Assembly: GCF_023898315.1 (NCBI RefSeq) | Contig: NC_064616.1 | Span: 291,675,205-291,739,204 of the forward strand | Reading direction: 5' to 3' | From: Schistocerca nitens | Lineage: Eukaryota; Arthropoda; Insecta; Orthoptera; Acrididae | DNA length: 64,000 nt | Translations under genes and position numbers: made by a program | Shown here: positions 51,881 through 63,960 of the stretch, one piece after another | Layout of the letters: each line of letters opens with the position of its first letter | Position numbering within the stretch: position 1 is the first letter of the stretch | The notes under the pieces: generated by a model | Databases searched by the model: none | Told to the model about the DNA's origin: nothing | Seen by the model: the letters and a program-made list of their open reading frames with translations, nothing else

Positions 51881-53450
51881 ATGTAGTCCATGTCAGAAAT
51901 GTTCATGGTAGGGATTCATGTGGTAGGTTTCAAAGTAAGTTGTCTCCCCACCTTCTGGGACTGTATAGAGTGTTGGAAGTTTCCACTCCAGTCACACTCA
52001 TGGTCAAAAAACAGGACAATGAAACGAAACGAAGGTCCATGTGAGTCAAGTCAGATGATGTCAGAAATAGTTGAAGGTTTGAAAACCCTAGCCTGTGGTT
52101 TCGAGTTTGGGGTGGGTGGGAGATTGCCCCATACTGTGTCGATAGGTCACATTGCGTCTTCGGCATGCCATCTTTGCCTCTAGTGGAGGGCATGCTGTTT
52201 TGACGTAAGCAAGTGGCAGTGCGAGGAGGGAGTCAGACAGCGGCAGGCAGTGGACCAGGAAGGGCTCTTCACGCATGTCGTGCTGTGATATGAACCATGC
52301 CATTTCTCTGCCAGACGACTGGACTTCACTATTCCACCTTAGGTCATATGTCCAAGAGTAAATTTTCATCCTGGGGCTCCAGAGAACAAGAGGTGGCCGA
52401 AGATATTCCTACTGCAAAAGTCCATGGTTGTGGCTCTTTAGTTGAGAAGGAAGCGCGCCGTCTTGGAACTATGGTGAGGTACCTTATTTCTGTTCAGTGA
52501 ATTTAGATACAGCACGAGCTTCTCAAAATGTTCGTTCCTACTGTCTTTCCTAGCATGTCAGTGTCTGCTTATGCGCCTTACCCACCTTCACGGCTATTAG
52601 CGCTGTAAAAATACTGGCTCAGTCTTCCTGCTTGCTTAAGCCCTGGTCGAGAGTACACTGAGCGCAGGTTCGAGAGGCATGCACGTGTTTGTACCAACTG
52701 CTTATTATACCAGCGCAAATTTGTAGTTTTCTATAATTAAGACATACTGTGTTTTTACCTTCTGATTTATGATAAGTTTGTGGACTTTGGTTTAAGTTAT
52801 CTCAATTATTACTGTGAGTGGCTCTGAAAGGCTTGCTGGTTAAGTTGTTAATTCTCAGAGAAAAGGATTTGTGGCAAATTCTTGGTAGTTTAGGTACTGC
52901 CTGCTAATGTCATCAAAGTTCATTGGCCAGCCATATGCATCCATTTAAATCTTCTTGATTTTCCGTCCCACATGGCCATCCCTTGCTACCAGTGAGCCGT
53001 TGGGGGTTGTTTTTAAACTGAATTCCAGTTGGCGGGCGAATCTTCTTACCTCCTTGTTGAGATTTTGGTTTGTGTTCAGTAATAACGCCCTGATTGGTGT
53101 TTTGCTGTTTATACTGGAGGTCTTGGTTGCTGCCCCTTTATTGGTATGCGTGTGTGTAATTATGCTCACAGCCTTACTGTGTTCAGTTCCTTGACTGTGG
53201 GGTTAAAAACCATTATGATCTAATTATTTGCTAAAGATCTTTTTCATTGCCAGCTAATACTAGCAGTTATTAGTGCCATGCACAGAATTGTGTCGAACTT
53301 GGAGGTGTCTATATTTGATTTACGCTGTGTAACTACCTGGGTACAGCCGCATAGATTCTGAGATCGCTGGTTGCGCTGCCTCTTGATCAACAGTACTTGT
53401 CTTGGTTTTATGGTTCTATTAAAGTATGTATCATTTTTAAATAAGTATGT
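51881..53450 (+). repeat. Probable gypsy 3' LTR region
   Basis: Non-coding sequence follows integrase. It includes the segment matched at 24108-24205, a GGGAGTCAGACAGCGGCAGG stretch near 52230 like an R/U5 leader and, near 53330-53440, CTACCTGGGTACAGCCGCATAG with ATTAAAG close by. I cannot define the LTR borders because the 5' LTR is missing. Confidence 0.4.
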
Positions 53451-54185
53451 GTGTAGTTTTTTAGAACTGAATGTAAATCATTAGTTCATTGTTTTAGTAA
53501 GTTTCAATTTCTTTGGTCAGTAGTGTTGTGAAACATTCAGTGGTACCAAGCAACTGTAAACCATAAATAGGCTGTCAGAAAATACAATAAGATGGATTGC
53601 TGAATTGTTTGTGGCACAAATTTTTCTTGTTGTAGCTGTCGTTTTGAAGCTTAGAGACCGTATTAAATTTTTGGATCGTTGTTCTGTGACATAAGCTTGT
53701 ACAAAAAAAATTATGTGCCCTAATAATTACATTGTATCTTGTTATAGAAATTCAAACTTAGTTATAAGTGATTAATTCTCAAGGAACTACAACAAATCTC
53801 TTTGTCTCTGTAATGTGGGTTGTTGAAAGAAATTACTTCCGTAAGGGTGACAATTAATTGAAAAGTTCATTTTTTGTTCTTGAACATAGATATATTCATA
53901 ACCATATACCACATTTTCGGTTTCCTGTGTTTTTAGCAGTACAGTGTGGGTCAGTGTGACAGTATATGAAAGTCTTAGTTGAATCCAAGGTAAACACTGT
54001 AGCACATGATCAGAGATGTGCACATTTATGAAATTTGATCACTCTTGGGACTTTTTGTTGTTGTTCTTCATGTGTTTTGTAACTAATTGTTGGAATCTTA
54101 CAAGTAAATTTTTCTTAATTGGTTTGATTGATGTTTTAAACATACATTGTTCAGTAAATATTTTGGTCACGAATGATGTTCAACC
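53451..54185. other. No identifiable gene
   Basis: AT-rich sequence without recognisable motifs. Confidence 0.55.
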
Positions 54186-54415
54186 CTTACTTGGGCCTAC
54201 TCCTACCCCTCCTAGACAACTCCTCGCAGTAGCTGTGTACCAACCACGACGAGAAAATACGAGAAATTATAACCAATCCCAGGACTCACCGACCATCATT
54301 TTTTTCACATGCCATTCACTAGTGGAACAGGGTAGGGGAGGTTGTTTAGTTTAACTACAAATACCCTCCACCATACACCATTATGTGCCTTCCAGAGTAT
54401 GGCGTTCATTTATCA
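54186..54415 (+). mobile_element. LINE 3' end fragment (Jockey/R1-like tail)
   Basis: The stretch CCATTCACTAGTGGAACAGG, CAAATACCCTCCACCATACA and GAGTATGG resembles the conserved C-terminal/3' end of locust Jockey-type LINEs (encoding VYQPRREN, then SPTIIFFTCHS). It is short and damaged. Confidence 0.45.
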
Positions 54416-54419
54416 ATTA

Positions 54420-54875
54420 TCATTTTCTTATTTAGAGTTCTAGTATTCGTGTTGCTGTTACGGAATTGATTTTGCGTACTTGAAACCTTAGGATCGTCTT
54501 CAAGCATTATAAAATAGTTGCAAGTGGAAAAGTGTCTCCCACATTGTTCGCTTGAGGGTTAATAGAGGAGTGAAGGCAGTTGTAGCAACTTGAAACATTT
54601 TTTAGTGTATGGAGCAAGTGCTATTGAGCAAATCACGTGAGACAACGATGTTCTTGTTTCCAGATAGATCGTTTTACATGAATAATGTTTGTCATTTGGG
54701 AAGTTTCGATAAGTTACATGCACGTTGAACTGTAGCCATTCAGTCTTCATCCAACATTCGAATTCAATAGCCAAAGTTCAGAAGTCAGGTGCAGGAGAGT
54801 AGTGGGGCAAGGGTAATGTTGCTATATTAAGTTTGCATGGGTTACATACATTCAGGGACAAGTATATGTTTGGGG
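54420..54875. other. No identifiable gene
   Basis: No motif recognised. Short frames only. Confidence 0.5.
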
Positions 54876-54879
54876 GCAT

Positions 54880-55165
54880 ATTACCCCCTCCTCTCCCCTG
54901 ACCTAGAGCTATGCTAATTGATTTACAACCTCCCGGGGGTTGATTTATGGCCCCCTGAGGATAATCTGTCCTTCTGAGAAACACCCCTTCCCTCTTCCTC
55001 GCCCACCCCTCTGGGAAAAGGATACCAATCGTGGGACACTTATTTTGTCACCCTTTCCCCGGTTCAGTTCTGAGCCACCTTTCTCCCTCTGGAAAATCGT
55101 CAGCCCTCCCCATCCCTTCTCCTCTCCCTCCTTCCCCCCTCCACTGCCCCACATAATCCTCCTCT
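54880..55165. repeat. C/T-rich low-complexity region
   Basis: Plus strand dominated by CCCCTTCCCTC-type pyrimidine runs. Frames on either strand (for example 54940-55209) are compositional artefacts. Confidence 0.7.
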
Positions 55166-55169
55166 TCCC

Positions 55170-56014
55170 CACTTGGGAATCGACAGAAAAAGGACTCAGT
55201 CTATGCTGAGCTCCTGGAGAGGAAGAACAAAAGATACTGTCTTGGGTATTGTGTTCATTTATTTATATCTGTATTATCCTGCTGGAAGAATTTCCTAAAC
55301 TTTGCCAGGGAAACCTGCCAATTACTCTACAGCTTTGCTGCTTGAAATACAAATAAATTCAACTGCTTAAAATTGTCGCAATGATAGAAAAGCGCTCTTG
55401 TGAAAAGAGATTCATCCATACATAGAAAAACTCTCAAAATCTATACCTGAAACAAAACTATAATGTCGCCTACACATCAAAAAATGCTTTGTAACTCACT
55501 GCACATCACAGAAAAGTTTGAATTACACACAGAAAAACAATGAGGAAACTTTGACAAAAAAAACGCCTGCTCTAATGACTTTCTGCTTGCTACAGATATA
55601 AGAACTTTGTCTGTACAGGTATAAAAACAAACACATGGAAAAACGTCTAAGAAATGCTCACACAACCACACCACATATCATGAGAAAAAACATCTACGGA
55701 AATTGTTCTATTTACTCGTATATAGTGCTAAGAAAACGATAGTGAAACAAAAACCATAAACATACAAAACAGCCTGTCATAAATTGTCGTATCATTCAAA
55801 AACAGCAGTTACATAATGTAGGGAAAATCCATCTACTGCAAAACATGAAACAGCTGCCACCCATGAATGTAAACAAGGTGGCATGCCCCCTGTGGAGAGC
55901 TCCCATGGTCGGAGGCAACTAATGTGCTGGCTACTATTGTATCGTGGTACCTACATGAGCCTTTTGCCTCACTAGCTGCTCGCTGCCCAGACAGCTCACA
56001 TTGTCCTGGCTCAG

Positions 56015-56055
<41 letters not shown>

Positions 56056-56235
56056 TGTGCATCCTTCACCGCCACTGACGCAGATGACTGCCTGTTACAA
56101 ATTAACCAGCAAATGCCTCGTATTTCTTAATAACCTATTCTTCTACTTGCAACAAGCGTATGCCACAGAACGACTGTGGGTGCTTTAACAATACGTGATT
56201 CACCAGTGTCGTTCCTAGATATGTTTTCGAGTATC
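55170..56235. other. No identifiable gene; (GT)n microsatellite
   Basis: No gene seen. A (GT)n run lies at 56021-56059. Confidence 0.6.
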
Positions 56236-56240
56236 CCAGA

Positions 56241-56765
56241 AAAACTGGAACTCATAGCTTCCACTGAAACACAACAATATATTTCACTGTCAGGGACGAT
56301 AGCGATCTTTTCCTGAGAAGGACAATGGAGCAAGGACCACCCAGTGGAAGCCGACAGATCTTTTCCTCCTGTGGGAACTCGTAGCTTTGCCTGAAACACT
56401 GCAATTTTCTCGTTACCAGAGGCAATAATGAGCCACCGGCTCCTTATAAGAAGAGCTATGCTCACAAAGGTTTCCAAACCATCCACTAGAAGTCATCAGA
56501 TCTCTTCATCCCAGGAAAACTGGGACCATTGCTTTGTCTGAAACAGAACAAAATATTTCACTGTCAAAGGCAGAAAGGAGATGTTTCCCATAACAAGGGG
56601 GACTGGTCCACCCCAGGTGAAAAAGTAGTCAGTTACATCCTCTGTGGGAACTTGCAGTTTTGTCTGAAACATGGGAATTTATCTCGCTAGCAATCCACCG
56701 ACTCCTTCTAAGAAGGAGACCACCCAGTAGAGCCAGAAGGTCTCTTCCTGTCAAAGACAATGGTA
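56241..56765. repeat. M2 terminal tandem repeats, about 130-145 bp unit
   Basis: Units start near 56241 (AAAACTGGAACTCATAGC), 56371 (GTGGGAACTCGTAGC), 56516 (AAAACTGGGACCATTGC) and 56643 (GTGGGAACTTGCAG). Each contains TCTGAAACA(C/G), (A/T)TTTCACTGTCA or TCTCG, a central GACCACCCAGT-like motif, and ends with AGATCTCTTC-like sequence. The unit sequence differs from the M1 end repeats. Confidence 0.75.
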
Positions 56766-56889
56766 ACAAATGCTCGTGGGCAGGACAAAGGCTCTTGGTC
56801 TAACTTGCTGAGACAGGTAGTCTAGTTGCTAATCAGAGTTCCTGCAACCGTATTGGCTGCCACCAAAATAGAAGGAGGAGCTTGGGGTC

Positions 56890-56896
56890 ATATAAA
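56890..56896 (+). promoter_or_regulatory. TATA box, M2 spliced gene
   Basis: ATATAAA (context GTCATATAAACCC) precedes ATG 57008 by about 112 bp. It resembles the M1 box at 43228-43235. Confidence 0.55.
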
Positions 56897-57007
56897 CCCT
56901 ACCCCATGCACAATCGTTCTCATCCTACTATCATTCGCAATTGTGTTAGATCACATGTCTCGTTGTTGTGTGCTAATTGTCAGTCTTTATTCGTTAGTTA
57001 TTGCAAG

Positions 57008-57715
57008 ATGAAGCGTTCAGCCAACATCGCCAGCAGTGCCAGTGAAAAACGAACCAGGTAATCAGAGGAATGGGAAATATCAGGAAAGTACATATTCAAA
57101 TCAACAACTGTAGTTTTTTCACTAAGAATTCCGTGATATTATTGAATACATGTAGCCTTATTGTTTCAGAATATATCCACCAAATCATCGATCAGCTGGA
57201 AGCTGAGAGGCAGCAGTGGCAGCAGCTGCATCATAATTATATATACTTTTCAAAGTCGTACTACTGTGTATACGAAATATGATGCTGATATTTAGCGATC
57301 GACTGGTCTTAGACATCTTTCTCGTTAAAATATTACTTTCTAAAATTTCATCATAGTGCTGTGTATACAAAATGCACTCTTGTCATTTCATGATCAACAA
57401 GTCTGAGGCATATCAGATGACTTCGAGGATTAGGAGCAGTGAGGGACAGAGGTTGTGATGGCGTCCACATCACGGCTATCATGTAAGTGCATATTCTAAA
57501 AAATTTTTGTTCCTGGCAGTTTTTGCGTGTATACGTTTTTTATTGGATAAATATGTTGCCCAGGTGATGTAGAGGAACCGGATCGATGGGTCCATGGTGA
57601 TTTAAGCGAGAATGATGAGATGCCATAACGACTGGAGGAGATGGAGAGGGAACTGTGTCGCTGCGAGGAGATGCCAGAGGTGACTCCCAGTGACCTGAGG
57701 GATATGTCACGGAGC
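57008..57715 (+). pseudogene. M2 spliced gene, homologous to the M1 right spliced gene
   Basis: Exon 1 from ATG 57008 encodes MKRSANIASSASEKRTR before a GTAATC donor. An exon after GTTTCAG (about 57171) encodes EYIHQIIDQLEAERQQWQQL, similar to FIAQMLAALDQQLEMERAQA of M1. A third exon after GCCCAG (about 57565) encodes DVEEPDRWVHGDLSENDEM, a stop, and an acidic remainder ending at TAG about 57713-57715. Exon joints do not all keep frame, so it is damaged. Function unknown, but conservation of the exon pattern in two diverged Mavericks supports a real gene. Confidence 0.55.
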
Positions 57716-57779
57716 TAGAGCCATATAGGTAATTTATTTACATACTCACTCTGTTTATATAATCAGTGTTCTTTCTATT

Positions 57780-60700
57780 CTTGCAGCAGCAGCAGGCGAT
57801 GTCTGGAACATTTTTTCGTTACTCTTCCAGCACTCACGTTTGTGGGGCAACAACCATCCCCACAGTACACCGTGGCTCTGGTACTGAGGGCTGTGAAGAA
57901 ACAACCATCTAGACGAGGTCCTCTGTAAGACTGACACCGTAGCTGTGAGGAAAGCTGTAGCCGCAGCTACAGCCATAGACCCCACACCGCCGCCGCCCCT
58001 GCACCAGCTCTGCTCTGGCGTCAATGGAGCACCCTGCCTCTTGCAAATGGCTCAGGGTTGTGGCAACAAGTATCTGTGTAGTTTCAGCTCTAGCCAGGTT
58101 GCTCACGGGGGGCAACGCACCATCTCCTCCACCACGTTCTCGCTGAACCGCAAGGTACATGCACTTCCATGCTCCAAATCAGACCAGCATTGGCATCGTC
58201 ATCTTATAGTTGTAGTAATGGTAGTAGGAATCCTGTGGCTAGCGACAGTTCCCACCCCTGTCCACTTTGGTAACGCCTTGGCTGCAATTATAATACTCGA
58301 TGATTTTGGATGCCTTTGAGGAGTGACTCTCGTTCACCAGGATCGAGAACCCAGCAGCGTAGTACTGTGATGCTGCATCCTGCTCTGGAAACGGAACTCC
58401 TCAAGGCTGTTAATGATCTGCAGTAGCCCCAATTCGCGAGTGGTTTCGTGAGTCCACCTTGAGTGTTGTACTGGACCAGTTTTCCAAGGTGGAAGTTAGA
58501 GGGTCAACTAAAGCACTCATCTGAATACTACACATCGGCATCCATGATCCGGAAAATGGGAGGCAGGGGGGGGGGGTGTCAAACGATATGAAGCTTCATG
58601 CTGATGCAGCAGGCAAGTGGGCATGTATTAATGTAAAAAATATAACGGACAGGGCTTGTTTTGCATGATCAATTCTGGTTTGTGAAAGAAATTAAGACAA
58701 AAATCCGGAGCGCACATCTCAATATGGTAGATACATAGACATTCACAAGTGTTATTAATTTGATGGGATCGAGTTCTCTGTCAAGATCCAGGACATACCT
58801 TAATTTGAGGCGCAAAATACCAGAATATTAGTTCATGTTTATAGTCTGGAGAAATGCAAGTCAGCTGAGCGGAACAAGCAGCATAAATATATAGTTGTCA
58901 GATCTCTCCATTTCTCAAAATTTGCCAGTGACTAACAGGCATATGAACATGATGCCATTCTCCATTGGAGACAGACATCATTATCTTTGGATCGGGGACA
59001 TGTTGCAACTCCTATACTCGCAACTGTGTAAACAGAGGTGTAAAAAGCATATTTGATGATTCGAGTCTTAACCAATACAAATCTGATGTTGGGTATGATC
59101 CTGTGGATTGGATTGAAAACCTTTCATGGGAGCTTGATAAGCTTTACAGCAACAACATTAAAATTAACCAAATCAAAAGAGAATGAAGATTTGTACAATA
59201 ACACAGTTGACTGCCATATTTGTAGGCTGTTATTAGATAGAAAAGCGGAAACCCCTTATGGTATCACTATCATCTTTCGAAGAAGTTCTGTGGTGCAGCT
59301 CAAAGCACATGAAATTTGAAGTTTCAGTTGCTGTGATACATACCCATGTTCCTTAATAATTTAAGCTGGTATGACTCTCTTTTTCTTGTTGAGCACTTGG
59401 CTCATTTTGGTATGGAAATGGATCAGGTCAGTGTCCTGCCTGAGACTATTGAGAAATATAACTCATTCTCCAAACGAATGACACAAAGAACTATTTCTGT
59501 TTCCTTGACTCACTCTGATATATGCAGGCACCACTCTAGGAACTTGTTGAAAATCTTCTTCAGAAGGATATGCGCATCGCCTGAGCTACTTTCCCCAACG
59601 AGGAAACGTTTCAACTTGTGACTAAGAAGGAGTTTTTCTGATAAAAGTATCTGGATAGTATGGCAAAACTCGTTGAAACCAGGCTACGTGACATAACAGC
59701 ATTCTCCAGCAACCTTACAGGAGGTCTCATATTGGATGCAGAGTATAAGAATGCAGTGAATGGCTGGTGGGAATTCAATATATCCACTATAGCAGTGTGT
59801 GCACAGATTTACATGGACACAGACATGTGCTTGCTCGAGGATACTTTCTAGAAATTCCAGAGTCTGTGCATGATCGCATATTTTTTGGATACGGCCTTTT
59901 ATTACACAGAGCCTTGGTTGTCTTGGGGCGCTATGCTCAAGAAAACAAAACGCAGTATTGAACTACTGACTAATGCTGACATGCTTCTTTTCTTTGAGCT
60001 AGGGATCTGTGGGGACTTTGTCAATGTGTTCATCGGCGCACCAAGGCAAATAACCCACATATGGGTGAGAGGTTCAGAGCATCCCTTGATTCGAGTTACG
60101 TCCTGTGCTAATATGTCAACAGCCTACACAGGAACACCATTCAACAATCACTGCTGCTGGGAGAGTTTCTGTAGGTGCCTGAAGAAGAATGCCAGTGATA
60201 GGTGAAGAAATCGAGGGTATGGTGGCTGACTCTGATATTGGGTATATTGTGAAGTTAGAACACACATACCCTATTAATTTTCATGACGCGCATGCCGATT
60301 TGACGCTGTTTTCAGAGCAACTACTTCTGTGAGGAGACACCACCTCAAAACTGATGACAATGCTAAGCAATAAGTGGAGAGACTGTTCACTATCGCAATC
60401 TCCAAACTCTTGTATTGGGGATGAGGCTGGTTAGAATCACCCAGACTATATCCTTCATCCAATCCCCCTGGCTGAAGAGGTGTATTGATTAAATTAATGA
60501 ATAATTAAATTTTTGGCAAAACAATGATGAATTTGGGAGAACATCGTGAAATTTTGATTAGAAATGAATGGGATGACAGTTTTAGCATAAAGAAGTGTAC
60601 AACCAGACCAAATTTTAAACGTGTCACAATATTCAATAAGAACTTTATTGCTGTGGACATGGCAAGGGTTGCAGTAGAGTTAGCAAAACCTATCTATGTG

Positions 60701-61260
60701 GGGGTATGTATACTAGAACTAACCAAACTCCATATGTATACGAAGTGCATGTGGAGCCTGAAGATGGCATACTGCAATGGTGAAACTAGTTGTCAAAATA
60801 AAATATAATAACTTCTCAAATATATACAGCTCTTCGGAGATCTTCCTTGGATAAAAATTTGACCATTCGCTGTTCTGGGTCCACAATAGATCAACAGACA
60901 GATACCTTCATCTATTGGGTGAAGAACTGCAATCCATATGAAGTAATGAAGTGCCATTGTGAAGAATTCCACATGTCTTCATATTCAGTCGATAATTCTT
61001 CACCCAATTCCACTGAAAAAAGAAGGTTGTCGGCCTAATGAAAGATGAAGCAAATGAGTCACCGATTGTGGAGTGTTCATACCTGCGAGCAAAAATGTAT
61101 GCATGTCACACAAAGGAAGGTGCCACCCAGAGGCAGGCTAACGATGTGCGTTTGCGGAATTGAGAGACCTCTCAATCGGAGACTATTTGCAGTGCCTGTA
61201 CAGTGGTGTTTGTGGTGCTCCACCGCAGTAGCAGCATACGGTGCAGCAAACTAAGATTCA
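57780..61260 (+). pseudogene. DNA polymerase B of M2, strongly decayed
   Basis: Segments match the M1 polymerase in order: an Arg/Pro/Ala-rich N-terminus after a TTCTTGCAG acceptor (57780), FEAQNTRILVHVYSLEK (about 58810), DPVDWIENLSWELDKLYSNN (about 59100), NNLSWYDSLFLVEHLAHFG (Exo II, about 59350), EIPESVHDRIFF (59850), a damaged motif A region (about 60080-60150), RPNFKRVTIFNKNF (60610) and LMKDEANESPIVEC (about 61030), then SPIVEC/VICDDEW-type ends. Many stops and frame changes. Motif C (YMDTDS) is not seen; the segment 60760-60900 is scrambled. It is more decayed than the M1 copy. Confidence 0.75.
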
Positions 61261-61512
61261 ATTGTGAGAACATCGGGTGTGCGCTATGCTCAAACTAAAG
61301 TCACCCTGCCGCCTCATTATGATAAAAGGGTCATTTGTGATGACGAATGGAATCTCTCCCATACTCACACTATTCATTTGTTGAGAAAGAGGGAGTGGAG
61401 GACACTGTGTGAGAGGGGGGAAAGGAGACTGGGTGTAAATGATGCAGACTAGTACGAACCTTTTACCATAATGTAACTAATTGTGTGCGTGTATGTGTGT
61501 CAAGCTACATTA

Positions 61513-62909
61513 CAGGCCATTAAAATTGCTACACCACGAAGATGACGTGCTACAGACGCGAAATTTCACCAACAGGAAGAAGATGCTGTGATATGCAAAT
61601 GATTAACTTTCCAGAGCGTTCACACAAGGTTGGCGCCGGTGGCGACACCTACAAAACGCTGACGTGAGGAAAGTTTCCAACCGGTTTCTCATACACAAAC
61701 AGCAGTTTACCGGCGTCGCCTGGTGAAACGTTGTTGTGATGCCTCGTGTAAGGAGAAGAAATGCGTACCATCAGGTTTCCGACTTTCATAAAAGTGGGAT
61801 TGTAGCCTATCGCGATTTCGGTTAATCGTATCGCGACATTGCTGCTCGCGTTGGTCGAAATCCAATGGCTGTTAGCAGAATATGGAATCGGTGGGTTCAG
61901 GAGGGTAATGCGGAACGGCGTGCTGGATCCCAACGGCCTCGTATCACTGGCAGTCGAGATGACAGGCATCTTATCCGCATGGCTGTAACAGATCGTGCAG
62001 CCATGTCTCGATCCCTGAGTCAACAGATGGGGACGTTAGGAAGACAACAACCATCTTCACGAACAGTTAGATGACGTTTGCAGCAGCATGCACTATCAGC
62101 TCGGAGACCATTTCTACGACTATCCTTGACGCTGCATCACAGACGGGAGTGCCTGCGATGGTGTATTCAACGACGAACCTGGGTGCACGAACGGCAAAAC
62201 GTTATTTTTTCAGATGAATCCAGGTTCTGGTAACAGCATCATGATGGTCGCATCCGAGTTTGGCGACATCGCGGTGAACGCACATTGGAAGCATGTTATC
62301 GTCATCGCCATACTGGCGTATCACCCGGCGTGATGGTATGGGGTGCCATTGGTTACACGTCTCGGTCACCTCTTGTTCGCATTGACGGCACTTTGAACAG
62401 TGGACGTTACATTTCAGATGTGTTACGACCCGTGGCTGTACCCTTCATTCGATCCCTGCAAAACCCTACATTTCAGCAAGATAATTCACGATCGCATGTT
62501 GCAGGTCCTGTACGTGCCTTTCTGGATACAGAAAATGTTCAGCTGCTGCCCTGGCCAGCACATTCTCCAGAGCTCTCACCAATTGAAAACGTCTGGTCAA
62601 TGGTGGCCAAGCAACTGGCTCGTCACAATACGCCAGTCACTACTCTTGATGAGCTCTGGTATCGTGTTGAAGCTGCATGGGCAGCTGTACCTGTACACGC
62701 CATCCAAGATCTGTTTGACTCAATGTCTAGGCGTATCAGTGCCGTTATTACGGCCAGAGGTGGTTGTTCTGGGTACTGATTTCTCAGGATATATGCACCC
62801 AAATTGCGTGAAAATGTAATCACATGTCAGTTCTAGTATAATATATTTGTCCAATGAATATCCATTTATCATCTGTCTTTCTTCCTGGTGTAGCAATTTC
62901 AATAGCCAG
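61513..62909 (+). mobile_element. Tc1-type transposon
   Basis: The ends CAGGCCATTAAAATTGCTAC and (complement) CTGGCTATTGAAATTGCTAC, both followed by ACCA(C/G)GAAG, are flanked by TA at 61511-61512 and 62910-62911. The 1397-bp element carries a transposase on the plus strand. Confidence 0.95.
61739..62779 (+). pseudogene. Tc1 transposase, three internal stops
   Basis: ATG 61739 to TGA 62777-62779, 347 codons in one frame. The N-terminal paired-type helix-turn-helix contains SYRDIAARVGRNPMAVSRIW and a GRPR-like SQRPRIT. The catalytic DD34E set is in IFSDESRF, FQQDNSRSH and SPELSPIENVW. In-frame stops occur three times: after DFG (about 61830), after SSRTVR (about 62073) and after SRFW (about 62232). 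Otherwise the frame is intact with no shift. It is a dead but well-preserved copy of a DD34E Tc1 family. Confidence 0.92.
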
Positions 62910-62911
62910 TA

Positions 62912-63400
62912 GTGTATATATTGTTTGTTTGTGAGAGCTTGAGAAGGATATTAACGAATTTGCACCCGAATGCACGTAGTGCACTTAGTAGTTTGTAATT
63001 AGAGACATAAAAATTAATACAGTTTAATTGTAGTTGAGACTAAAGTAATATGCTTTCTTATCTTTGGTTTAATTTTGAGTCTCAAATTATTTCAAAGAAA
63101 TTAATTCTAGTGCACTCAAAATAGATGTGGATTTTTGTAGAGTAGTAGTTGGCATGGTTTTATTGCACATCCTTTTTTTGACGAATTAGTTTTCAAGTGT
63201 ATAGCACCTGAAATTTTTATAAATAACATTAATGAAAAATTGAAATAAAATTAATTAATAATTGAAGTAAGATTAATGTAATTAATTCATACCAAATAAA
63301 GTTAATTCAAGTAATTCGTTAAAAAGAAGGGTGCGCAATAAAAACATACCACCTGCACTCAATGTAGTCACTTACTACTTATGGCCATCCTGACCACATA
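62912..63400. other. No identifiable gene
   Basis: AT-rich (for example AATTAATAATTGAAG-type runs at 63250). No motif seen. Confidence 0.55.
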
Positions 63401-63960
63401 TGTAACACCTGATTGCAGAATCAAACAGCTGGTGGTCCACTCTTTGCTTTGTTACAATATCCATTGCCTCTATATCCGCTACGATCCAAAGATCTGATGC
63501 TAAGTGTTCCAGATTTTACATTTGTACCCTCTATGACCTTTCTGCGGGTATACCACACAGAAATCGTCCAGTGCTCTGTTTTCTGCCTCTTCTAATAACA
63601 TCCTGTTAGCTTTTGCATTCTTGGTCTGTACATATGTCTTTGCATTCAGTTTACAGATTCTATCTGAGAACGTTACCACAGACTCGTCACTCTGCATTGA
63701 CAAAGTGCTTAGTATCTCCCAAGAAAACAGCTCACTGTTTTGGTTTTGGTACCGCTGGCACACTTTTAAGCGGCCGACAACTGAAACGTTTGTGCTTTAC
63801 TCAAGGTCTCATGGTATTCAACGTATGCTTTGGCATCCCCCGCCAAACGCTTACTAGCAACATGCAGAGCTATTTCACCTGACCACTCATACGCTTCCGT
63901 AACGTCCCTAACATCCCTAATAAAAATTGTCACGTCTACCCCTAGAAGGGATTAAGTAAT
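63401..63960 (-). pseudogene. LTR-retrotransposon gag remnant
   Basis: Minus strand, from right to left: FIRDVRDVTEAYEWSGEIAL and ASKRLAGDAKAYVEYHE (about 63925-63830), then SVVTFSDRICKLNAKTYVQ and LLEEAENRALDDFC (63690-63545), and near 63520 GHRGYKCK, a CCHC-like knuckle remnant. The pattern (WSDE.AL..A..RL.GDA, then DRI..LN.KTY, then zinc knuckle) is that of retrotransposon gag. A frame change near 63780 and an unlikely start show damage. The element continues beyond the window or is lost. Confidence 0.6.

Larger units (their letters stand above)
43996..53450 (+). mobile_element. Ty3/gypsy retrotransposon, decayed and split by two LINEs
   Basis: Gag (43996-44560), protease/RT N-terminus (44684-45302), RT (46498-47108) and RNase H/integrase (50388-51880) are on the same strand in canonical gypsy order. 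An LTR-like 3' region follows to about 53450. The 5' LTR and gag start are missing next to M1. The RTE-like LINE (45314-46486) and CR1-like LINE (47109-50387) were inserted later. The 3' boundary is approximate. Confidence 0.8.
56236..61455 (+). mobile_element. Second Maverick/Polinton relic M2
   Basis: From left: tandem repeats (56241-56765) like a Maverick end, a TATA box, a small spliced gene (57008-57715) and DNA polymerase B (57780-61260), all rightward. This is the same order as the right end of M1 read inwards. The rest of M2 is not present before the Tc1 element at 61513. Heavily decayed. Confidence 0.8.

Noticed and set aside
54940..55209. Pro/Ser-rich frame
   Set aside because: Compositional product of a pyrimidine-rich low-complexity tract.
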